Program-made: the position numbers and the translations under genes
The notes under the pieces: model-generated
What the model was told of the DNA's origin: nothing
Databases searched by the model: none
Seen by the model: only the letters and a program-made list of their open reading frames with translations
NCBI GenBank assembly: GCA_965261455.1
Contig: OZ253453.1
Location: 558,001-622,000 of the forward strand
Reading direction: 5' to 3'
DNA from: DAOUKH01 sp965261455
GTDB taxonomy: Bacteria > Chloroflexota > Dehalococcoidia > SHYB01
DNA length: 64,000 nucleotides
Part shown: positions 54,349-61,522 of the stretch, piece by piece
How the letters are laid out: each line of letters opens with the position of its first letter
How positions within the stretch are numbered: position 1 is the stretch's first letter

Positions 54349-54505
54349 CGTGGTGTCCCTGAAATGCGCTCATGAATTGTCATTGCGAGGAGGCGGCAGC
54401 CGACGAAGCAATCCGGAGGAGGGGCGACCCCTGCCGCCAGATTGCCACGGCCCTCCTTCGTCGGGCCTCGCAATGACATTGGCGGTGAACTTCAGGGACA
54501 CCACA
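54349..54505. mobile_element. MITE, family 2, with perfect 14-bp terminal inverted repeats
   Basis: Terminal repeats GTGGTGTCCCTGAA (54350-54363) and TTCAGGGACACCAC (54491-54504) are exact reverse complements, flanked by CTAG on both sides (54345-54348 and 54506-54509), a probable 4-bp target duplication. Inside, TCATTGCGAGGAGGC and GCCTCGCAATGA form a second inverted repeat, so the whole element can fold into a long hairpin. No coding capacity. It entered at the stop codon of the M24 gene. Confidence 0.85.
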
Positions 54506-54509
54506 CTAG

Positions 54510-54946
54510 CAGCCTGTTGGAAAAGGGGAGGCCAGAGCGGCGGAGCCCCGGTCGGGCGCGCACCGACCCAATGCCAGGAGCGAAAGAGAATCGCCAGCGC
54601 GGTCGCGCTTTCTCCTGAGTTTCTTGAGACGGTTTATCCAGCCAGGCATGAGTTTAAATAAGGTGCGGGCGGGCGGGGCCAATGGCCCAACGCTTCGCAA
54701 TACACCAGACAATATCGAGAATAGCCACGACGCTCGACAGGGCACACGTTGTCTGCACCACAAACGGGTTGAGCGTGCACGCATCGAACCTGCGTGCACA
54801 GGCGTGCCTGGGCGGGCCTGTGCCTCCGGCAAGGCTGGTTGGGCGGTCAACGCGGGGCAGGCCCGAACAACGATCGAGAAATAGGACTTGGGAGCGCACG
54901 AGGGCGCCGAGGCAACGTTGGGGATGCCAGCAAACGCGGCAGTCGG
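54510..54946. other. Intergenic, nothing recognised
   Basis: No frame here is supported by a ribosome site or a family. GC-rich open frames exist on both strands but give arginine- or proline-rich products. No repeat, RNA or terminator stands out. Confidence 0.4.
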
Positions 54947-55744
54947 TCAGCTGAAGACGGCGTGGCTGGCGCCACCGCTGGCGGCGATAGCCTCGCCGGT
55001 GATGCACGCAGCCTTGGGCGACGCGAGGAACGCGACCAGGTAGGCAACCTCGCGGGACTCGACGATGCGGCGGATCGCGGCGCCGCCCGCCATCCGCGCC
55101 TCCATCTCCTCGGCCGTGATCCCATGCCGCCGGCCGCGGTCGGCTAGCATCTGGTCGAGCCACGGGGTCCGGGTAGACCCAGGATGCACCACGTTGACGG
55201 TAATGCCCGACGGCCCGAGCTCATCGGACAGCGTCTTGCTGAGATGGACGATGGCGATGTTGCGTATGCCGGTGCCGTAGCTGCCCGAACTGCGCGCCGA
55301 CTGGCCGGCGACGTTGATGATGCGCCCCCATCCCTGGCGCGCCATGTGCGGCGCAACAGCGCGGGCGCAGCGCAGGCAGCCCATGAACTTCGTGTTCAGG
55401 TCCTCGTGCATCGCCTCGTCTGTCACGGTTCCCAGCGGGCCGGTGGCAACCCCCCCCGGCCTGCCGGCGTTGTTCACCAGGATGTCGAGCCGGCCCAGGC
55501 CCTCGATGGTGATGTCAACCATGCGCTGGACCGCCTGAGCGTCGGCGACGTCGGCGACGACGGGCAGGACGCGGCAGCCCGTCTCCTGGGCCAGCTCCCG
55601 GGCGGCGGCCTCCAGCTCCTGGCGGGTGCGGGCGCAGACCGCCACGTCGGCGCCCTCCATGGCCAGCTCGCGGGCGATAGCCTTGCCGATCCCCTGGCTC
55701 CCTCCCGTGACCAGCGCGACTTTGCCTTTGAGCTCCAGGTCCAT
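54947..55744 (-). CDS. SDR-family oxidoreductase
   Basis: A 265-residue intact SDR: MDLELKGKVALVTGGSQGIG, ILVNNAGRPGG, then VAGQSARSSGSYGTGIRNIA and ELGPSGITVNVVHPGSTRTP. The catalytic pair is unusual: the region with YxxxK reads YGTGIRNIAIVHLSKTL, with no Lys four residues after Tyr, so activity is uncertain. C-terminus ACITGEAIAASGGASHAVFS. ATG 55744; the much longer open frame upstream contains IS3 debris and is not part of the gene. Confidence 0.85.
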   Translation of the reverse strand: MDLELKGKVALVTGGSQGIGKAIARELAMEGADVAVCARTRQELEAAARELAQETGCRVLPVVADVADAQAVQRMVDITIEGLGRLDILVNNAGRPGGVATGPLGTVTDEAMHEDLNTKFMGCLRCARAVAPHMARQGWGRIINVAGQSARSSGSYGTGIRNIAIVHLSKTLSDELGPSGITVNVVHPGSTRTPWLDQMLADRGRRHGITAEEMEARMAGGAAIRRIVESREVAYLVAFLASPKAACITGEAIAASGGASHAVFS

Positions 55745-55834
55745 GGCTGCCTCCCGGCCCGGGTGTTGTGAGGAACCGCTCCCGTGCGCCGCTTCAGTGT
55801 GGCGGCAGCCGCGGCCCGCGGTCAAGGGAAGGGG

Positions 55835-55928
55835 CAGGGAATCGTTCGATGCGCCAAGGAGGACAGCCTCGGGAACTGGCGGCCTGTGACCAAGGGCGCT
55901 GTGTGGCCGGATACGGTTGGCATGCCCA
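55835..55928 (-). pseudogene. IS3-type transposase, C-terminal fragment
   Basis: The minus frame reads FGHANRIRPHSALGHRPPVP, then EAVLLGASND. RPHSALGxRPPxPEA is the C-terminal signature of IS3-group OrfB transposases. Only about 30 codons remain; they abut the truncated RidA gene and mark the site of an old insertion and deletion. Confidence 0.6.
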
Positions 55929-55929
55929 A

Positions 55930-56545
55930 ACCTGAGCCAGACCGCGCACGTCGTTCTGGGCTGTCGGCGGTGTGCATTCCAGCGTATACATGATGTCGTC
56001 GATACCGATGCCAGCGGTGGCGCAGATCTCCGCCACGTTCCTGTAGGCGTGCCGGGCCTGCTCCACCAGGTCGTACTTGTGCACGACACTTGCCCCCGTC
56101 CGATGATCGATGGATGCCTGCCCGGAGATGTAGACCAGGTTGCCTTTTCTCAGCGCCGGCACTACGGTCGTGTCTCGGAAGGCCTCCTCCCATCCTGGAG
56201 GGATGATCGGCTCTCGGGGCGTATCCGTCACCGCGGTGGCCTCGACCTCCAGGTGCCCGTGGGGGGGGGGAGAGCATCCCGTGGAAGATGACGCCACTGG
56301 AAGCGGGATATGTGCCCTTGAAACGCCGCTCTCGCTCTTTTCGAGTATCCGCGTAGTGCACCCTCGCCTGGGGGTCGATGTAATTCATAGTGTGGATGAC
56401 GTCCTGGAACGAGGCCCCGGCGGCGCTCAGTACCTTGTCCATCCGCTCATAGCAACGTGCTGCTTGCCCCACCGTATCGTCGGGCTCCGGCTCGATGAGC
56501 CCTGTGAGCCACAGCTTGTTCTCCACCCTCACCGCAGGCACGTAT
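55930..56545 (-). pseudogene. RidA-family tandem protein, frameshifted and truncated at both ends
   Basis: From about 56545 the frame reads VPAVRVENKLWLTGLIEPEP and FQDVIHTMNYIDPQARVHYA. In a run of ten G at 56265-56274 the sense changes frame and continues HLEVEATAVTDTPREPIIPP, KGNLVYISGQASIDHRTGAS and GIGIDDIMYTLECTPPTAQN, where IS3 debris begins. Two RidA-like units can be recognised, each incomplete. The homopolymer is a natural slippage site. Confidence 0.7.
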
Positions 56546-56549
56546 GTGA

Positions 56550-56820
56550 GCTATTTGAACCGCTCGAACTCGGGTCCCGGTACCGTGAGCTGTTCGGGGC
56601 CAATGCGGTGAGACTGCTGGATGCCTCATATGAGGTGTTCGAAGATGCAGCCCGCCTGCGGGCCGAAACGGGCTTGGCGACACCGGACGCACTCCACGCC
56701 GCGACAGCTCTGCGCGCTGGCTGCGCTCTCTTCGTCACCAACGACACTGACTTTCGCCGTGTCGAGGGCTTGCCCATCGTCGTCTTGGATGATCTCCCCC
56801 CGGAAGAGAGTCAAGTATGA
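56550..56820 (+). pseudogene. PIN-domain (VapC-like) toxin, N-terminus lost
   Basis: Reads LELGSRYRELFGANAVRLLD, TGLATPDALHAATALRAGCA, LFVTNDTDFRRVEGLPIVVL and ends TGA 56818-56820. TPDALHxATAL and TNDxDFRR are the second half of the PIN nuclease site. The first conserved Asp and about 45 N-terminal residues are missing, replaced by RidA DNA. No antitoxin gene is left. An RNA-cleaving function is therefore unlikely. Confidence 0.65.
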
Positions 56821-56865
56821 ATCTGAGGTGGATCCAAGTTAAGTAACTCGCACGGAGGAAGGTAA

Positions 56866-58619
56866 TTGCACCAACAAGGTGGCACGATAAAAGAGACACT
56901 GGACAGCATCGCATCGCGTGGATATGTTCTGCCGGCAATTCAAAGGGAGTTTGTATGGCGGCCCGAACAAGTGTGCAATCTATTCGACAGCCTGATGCAA
57001 GGCTACCCGTTCGGCGAGTTCATGTTCTGGAGGGTTGAGGCGCAGAATGCGGGTCAATACCGTTGGTACGACTTCGTTAGGGAATACCATCAGCGTGACA
57101 ACCCGCATTGCCCGGAACTCGGACCCATTCACGACAAACTCTGACCGCCGTGCTTGATGGCCAGCAACGCTTGACTGCGTTCAATATAGGCCTCCGGGGC
57201 TCTATGGCTAAGAAATTGCCGTACAAGTGGTGGAACAGCTCCGACGCCTTTCCCAAGAGGGTGCTGGCACTTGATTTGTTGGCACCCCCGGACCCCGATG
57301 AAGAAGGCAGCCGCTATACCTTCGAGTTCGTCAATGAGGACCGCATCGGTTCGGAGGACGCTCGGTTGTGGTTCAGGGTGTCAGACATCATGAGCTACTC
57401 GACGACGAACCCTGCCCCAGATATGCTAGATTGGATATCTGACCTAGGTCTCGATACGGAGCGACAGCGCATGGCCTTTCGTACGCTAAACCGACTCCAC
57501 CAAGCCATCTGTGTCGAGCCCGTCGTTGCCTACTACGAGGAGAAGAGCCAAGACATTGAGCGAGTGCTCAATATCTTCATACGGTGCAACAGTGGTGGGA
57601 CACCCCTTTCCTACTCCAATCTTCTCTTGAGCATCGCGGTGTCGCAGTGGAATACCCTTGACGCCAGGAAAGAAGTCCATGGACTAGTGGATGAAATGAA
57701 CAGGGTCAGGGCTGGGCTGCTGTTCAATGCGGACTTTGTCCTAAAGGCAGGTCTCATGCTGACCGACATTGCCAGTGTGGGATTTCGGGTTGAGAACTTC
57801 ACCCGTGAAAACATGGTCATCTTGGAAGAGAATTGGCCGAATATCCGTCAGACATTGCTGGAGACGGTGGAGCTCACTGACAGTTTCGGTTTTGACAGCA
57901 GGACTATCCAAGCCACCAACTCGCTTCTGCCCATCGCCTATTACCTTTACAAGAAAGGGGCGCCACGGAACTTTGAAACCAGCGACCATTACCTAGATGA
58001 CCGTAAGATAATTCGGGGTTGGTTGACCCGGTCCATTCTGAAGGAATCAGGGATTTGGGGCAGTGGGCTGGATACCTTGCTGACAGCATTGCGGGAGGTA
58101 ATCCGCAATTCGGGAGGATCGGAGTTTCCTGCTGCCGAACTTCGCCGGGTGATGGCCCAGAGGGGTAAGACGCTGGACTTTGGCGAGGAAGAAATAGAAG
58201 ACTTGGCCGACATGCGGCTGGGGGACCGTCGTATTTTTGCATTGCTAACCATGTTGTTTCCTCATTTGGAGTCCAGAGACGGATCTGACATCGACCACGT
58301 ATTCCCAAAGAGTAGATTTACTCCCAATCGGCTGAAGGCTGCGTGTGTTGCAGATGAACAGATTGAAGCATTCCGGGATTGCTACGACCGCCTTGCGAAT
58401 CTCCAGCTACTCGACCGATCAATCAACCAAGAGAAACGGGCTACGTTACCAGCCGACTGGTCGGACGTCCATTGCCTGGATGACCAAGCCCGGCAGAATT
58501 ACTGTGACCGTCATTTGCTTGGCGATGTTCCCAGAGAGATCACGGAGTTTACCGACTTTTATTCGATCCGCCGTCAGAAACTCCGAGAACGTATTGCGGT
58601 ACTAGTGAACTCTGTGTAA
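56866..58619 (+). pseudogene. DUF262/HNH (GmrSD-like) protein with early frameshift
   Basis: TTG 56866 behind GGAGGAAGG starts a DUF262 domain: YVLPAIQREFVWRPEQVCNL, SLMQGYPFGEFMFWRVEAQ. Near 57130 one base shifts the frame, then LTAVLDGQQRLTAFNIGLRG continues intact for 500 residues. IRCNSGGTPLSYSNLLLSI and the C-terminal HNH-type SDIDHVFPKSRF are present. DUF262/DUF1524 proteins include type IV restriction enzymes cutting modified DNA. The corrected length is about 583 residues, so apart from one base it is complete. Its moderate GC differs from the catabolic genes. Confidence 0.82.
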
Positions 58620-58713
58620 TTGTGTATTTCACGGGAAGACGGTGGACTCCTCGGGCGCACTTGCTAATTCCAGAGTTCTTAAACCCTGTGGAGGCGACAA
58701 CACGAGAGCCACA

Positions 58714-59079
58714 ATGCTGACGTTGACTGAACTCATTGCACGCGCACCGTGGAGGGAGGCGGTAACCTATCGTGATACCTGGCCCCACGAGTACGTGCTG
58801 TCTGAGAAGGACGCTCAGCAGGAGTTGCTGGAGGCGATCTGCGAGCGGTTCCGCGCTGGGGAGGGAGTGTCTTGCCGCTTCTTCCGCATGAATAACACCT
58901 ATCTGTTCATAGGGGACTACAAATACTGACTGATGACCCACTGGGGCGACTTAGAGCCAGGGGAAGATTACGTGTTGAATCGCGCACGGCTCTACCGAGA
59001 CCGCCGGGACTTCGTGATCCAGCCCGGGGACTCAGGCAAGCCGGAGGATTATCCGGTGAACCCCGCCTGTCGAAGTTGA
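58714..59079 (+). pseudogene. Small conserved protein split by an in-frame TGA
   Basis: ATG 58714 begins MLTLTELIARAPWREAVTYR, WPHEYVLSEKDAQQELLEAI and CRFFRMNNTYLFIGDYKY, then TGA at 58927-58929. The same frame goes on LMTHWGDLEPGEDYVLNRAR, LYRDRRDFVIQPGDSGKPED to a stop at 59077-59079. The two halves read as one 121-codon protein in which a Trp codon (TGG) has become TGA. It could be a nonsense mutation or, less likely, recoding. The first 71 residues alone might still be made. Function unknown. Confidence 0.6.
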
Positions 59080-59159
59080 ATCATCCGGTGAGGTCTCTAT
59101 GGCTGACGATTCCTCGCGGCCGTTTGCCGACCTGTGGCTCAGAAGAAAGGAGTAGGACC

Positions 59160-59480
59160 GTGACCCAAGGGGAACGAATAGAGGACTCTTACACGGAGCT
59201 CTTCCCGAAGGACTTCGGCGAGCGACTGGAGCGGCTTCGTTCTCGCAGGCGGGCGATGAATCGGATCGTCGAGTTGGTGCGCGAGCTGGCTCCCATTCGC
59301 CAGCTGCACGTGAGCTACAGCACCGGACGAGATGACGCCACAGCCATCCGCGACGAGCTGGCCGACCTCGTGGAGCCTGAGCACCTCGTCGAGTCCCGGT
59401 TCGGCCTGGTCCTGGGCACTCATCTCGGTCCCAACACCATCAGAGTAGGGGTCACCCAGCGGAGTGGCGGGGACGAATAG
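59160..59480 (+). CDS. DegV C-terminal-like stand-alone domain
   Basis: GTG 59160 follows AAAGGAG. The 106 residues read ERLERLRSRRRAMNRIVELV, APIRQLHVSYSTGRDDATAI, EPEHLVESRFGLVLGTHLGP and NTIRVGVTQ. RTRRRAL...LxVxHxDAxE...GPVIGTHxGPGxLGxxF is the pattern of the C-terminal domain of DegV fatty-acid-binding proteins. The N-terminal DegV domain is missing, so this may be a free-standing accessory domain or a shortened gene. The frame is intact. Confidence 0.5.
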   Translation: MTQGERIEDSYTELFPKDFGERLERLRSRRRAMNRIVELVRELAPIRQLHVSYSTGRDDATAIRDELADLVEPEHLVESRFGLVLGTHLGPNTIRVGVTQRSGGDE

Positions 59481-59646
59481 TCACGCGTTGTACGTCGTCA
59501 CAGAGCCAGGCGACGGCTGGAGTATGTTGATGGGACAGGTGAGCAGGACGAGCCGTGCGTGCGGAAGCATCGGTTCAGGCTCGTCACGTTGATTGGCTTA
59601 GCCTCATGGAGAATGTGCACAGGAAACCAGGAATACGGAGGAAGGA

Positions 59647-59832
59647 ATGGTAGAACTTACGGCGTACTCGGTAAAGTTGAGGAAGGTTGTGGTCATCAAG
59701 GACCCGAAGCTGGTCACCCTGAAGAACGGACGGATGGCTGTCCGTGGGGTGGGGGCTGAAGACCCATCCAGCAAGGTCATGAGAATTGTAAGCGACAAGC
59801 AAGCGGAAGAGGTTCGAGAGAAGCTCGGCTGA
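59647..59832 (+). CDS. DUF5679-like small protein without its zinc cysteines
   Basis: A 61-residue protein with GGAGGAAGG seven bases before ATG 59647. It reads MVELTAYSVKLRKVVVIKDP, KLVTLKNGRMAVRGVG, then VMRIV. This follows the DUF5679 zinc-ribbon pattern (AYCxKCxxxxxxKxPxxVTxKNGRxAxxGxCPVCGxxxxRI), but all four cysteine positions are replaced (Ser, Leu and the stretch AEDPSS). The fold may be kept without metal. No stop or frameshift occurs. Confidence 0.6.
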   Translation: MVELTAYSVKLRKVVVIKDPKLVTLKNGRMAVRGVGAEDPSSKVMRIVSDKQAEEVREKLG

Positions 59833-59872
59833 TCGGCGCAGACTCCGACTATCAGGCGCAAGGCTGGCCCCA

Positions 59873-60103
59873 ATGCATGAAAGAAGAACCATCCGGCGGA
59901 TTCGAGATGCTGTACGCCACGGGGAGCTTGAAGAGCCGTTCAGCCCACAACGCGTGAATGCCGTACTCGGGATTAGCTGGGGAGGGGTCTTCCTCCCTAA
60001 GCATCGAGTCGACAACCCAGATGGCAATACGGAACTCTTTGTGCGAGTCAGCAGTCATCCAGCGCTGTATCGCCTCGCCCCTAGCCCGAGGCCGAGAAGG
60101 TGA
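59873..60103 (+). CDS. Small conserved-looking protein, 76 residues
   Basis: ATG 59873 gives MHERRTIRRIRDAVRHGELE, PFSPQRVNAVLGISWGGVFL and PKHRVDNPDGNTELFVRVSS, a basic helical start followed by an NAVLGIS segment like a winged-helix turn. Ribosome site weak. No family is named with confidence. It is the last gene before a long gap that contains a terminator. Confidence 0.5.
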   Translation: MHERRTIRRIRDAVRHGELEEPFSPQRVNAVLGISWGGVFLPKHRVDNPDGNTELFVRVSSHPALYRLAPSPRPRR

Positions 60104-60203
60104 CGGTGCGCACTTTCGATAGCCCTGTGTCTCGTCTTCGCATTAGCGCGGGGCGATAATGTCGGCTGGGTCAGGGGGATGTGGAGAAGTTGGAGACCGT
60201 GGG

Positions 60204-60237
60204 ACGAGCCTCCAACCGTGAGAGGCCGGAGGCTCGT
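60204..60237. repeat. 10-bp stem hairpin
   Basis: ACGAGCCTCC at 60204-60213 and GGAGGCTCGT at 60228-60237 are exact complements with a 14-base loop. No T-run follows, so it is not a standard terminator. It may be an RNA structure or an operator. Confidence 0.4.
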
Positions 60238-60452
60238 GAAGGGCTTACGAACGGTCGTCGACCGGTTCCCTATAGCCGGACCTCCCAGCGAAAAGTTCGC
60301 AATTCAGTCTTATCAGGCCCACCAAACTGGACAAAATCAAGAACCTTCACGTTAGGGTTCACACTGGCGCTGTGATTAACCATCGGCCCCGTCCCCCTAC
60401 TATACCTGCCAGAGACTAGCAGGGCAGCCTTCCGGCAAAAGACCGAGATCCC

Positions 60453-60480
60453 AAGGCCCTGCGGACCGCAGGGCCTTTTT
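60453..60480 (+). terminator. Rho-independent terminator
   Basis: AAGGCCCTGC and GCAGGGCCTT form a perfect 10-bp stem with a 5-base loop (GGACC), followed by a run of T ending at 60480. The orientation ends plus-strand transcription from the small-gene cluster. It is the only classic terminator seen in the window. Confidence 0.85.
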
Positions 60481-60985
60481 CCCTTGAGGAAGCCAGGTGT
60501 GTTGGCACGGGGCGCAAGAACGCAGCTGATTCCAGCAGCAAAACGCGAAAAGGACAAGGAGTTATCTGTCTTTCAATAGACACAAACAACTCCGGTACTC
60601 GTGGGTAGTCGATTTGGATGCAACTGGGGTGGAATAGGTGACAACTGCCTCGGAGACTACAGACCTCCCATCCTTGGTGGATTAAAGAAAAGGCCTGCTG
60701 ACTGGCCCTCACCGCGAAAGCTGGTCCAGCTGGAGTGTTGGTATTGTGGGATTATCGCAGTCCCATTATTGCTGACAATCTACACACAAGACTCAAATGC
60801 ACCGTTTTTCAGCAGGCTTTTTGACGCAACGTGTTCGCAAACTAACGGGAGCGCTGCTGCGTGCATTTGGTGATTTGTATGCGCCTTCTTTTGTGGGTGT
60901 CCCTACAGCCATTTAGCGTGTGCTTTTGATGAGGGCGCTTAGCATGTTCAATGTAGGTACTAATGCCTACACGTGATTGGGACCC
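60481..60985. other. Gene-free stretch ending in a repeat
   Basis: No gene is supported. The right part, from 60814, is a degenerate copy of the sequence at 63657-63827 (see the repeat entry). The remainder shows no family or structured RNA that can be recognised. Confidence 0.4.
60814..60981. repeat. Diverged direct repeat with 63657-63827
   Basis: Both copies contain GGGAGCGCTGCTGCGTGCAT, GGTGATTTGTATGC, ATTTAGCGTGTGCTTTTGAT and GTAGGTACTAAYGCCTAC in the same order with scattered differences. Each lies downstream of one copy of the minus-strand surface-protein gene, so the repeat is part of a larger tandem duplication. GTAGG and CCTAC can pair in a small hairpin. Confidence 0.75.
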
Positions 60986-61123
60986 GGTCGGAGCAAGACG
61001 AGGCCGCGAAGTGCGGGGGAGGTCGTCGCTGCAAGCGCGGTGGCCTCCCCGCGCGCAACCATGTATGCGGCCCTTTTGCGTTTCAGGGCCTGGGGCTGCG
61101 GCCCCTCACCGGCGCGCCGTTCC

Positions 61124-61390
61124 CTATTCGGTAAATATGGAGCCGAGGCCAAAGTCGTCGGCCAGGTCCAGAAGCGCTTTCAGGTGATGTTGGTTGGGCC
61201 GCACCTCGGCCTTGCACCAACGCCAAACGGTGTGACGATAGGTCTCCAAACGGCGGGCGATCTCCGACCACGACAGCCCCGACTCCTCCTGGAACCGCCT
61301 CAGCCGCTTCGGGAAGTCGGCGGGAACGACGCAGATTCTTCTGTTGTAGCGATTGCGCTGTCGAGGCGTGGCATAAGCGCTCCAGAGCAC
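61124..61390 (-). CDS. XRE-like helix-turn-helix regulator
   Basis: An 88-residue protein from GTG 61390: ADFPKRLRRFQEESGLSWSE, IARRLETYRHTVWRWCKAEV, RPNQHHLKALLDLADDFGLG. This is a compact Cro/C1-type DNA-binding domain. The start is uncertain, since the first 25 residues (MLWSAYATPRQRNRYNRR) do not look like part of the fold. It lies between the surface-protein gene and the repeat, and is absent from the corresponding place in the second copy. Confidence 0.7.
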   Translation of the reverse strand: MLWSAYATPRQRNRYNRRICVVPADFPKRLRRFQEESGLSWSEIARRLETYRHTVWRWCKAEVRPNQHHLKALLDLADDFGLGSIFTE

Positions 61391-61522
61391 AGCCGTCGGT
61401 CCTTCTCCTATGGGAGGGCAGGGCTCCCATTCCTGTATGGCTCATGCCGCGGGAGATCCGGGTCCCGGTCGGAGCGCCTGCCTCGCCCGTTCATACTTGG
61501 CCTGCTTCTTCCCGTTTGCCCT

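Noticed and set aside
55822..56089. Extension of the SDR frame from 55744 up to 56089
   Set aside because: The added part is IS3 debris and RidA DNA in other frames, not an N-terminal domain.
60240..60480. Structured small RNA ahead of the terminator
   Set aside because: No 6S, tmRNA, RNase P or riboswitch signature could be recognised; only the terminator hairpin is supported.
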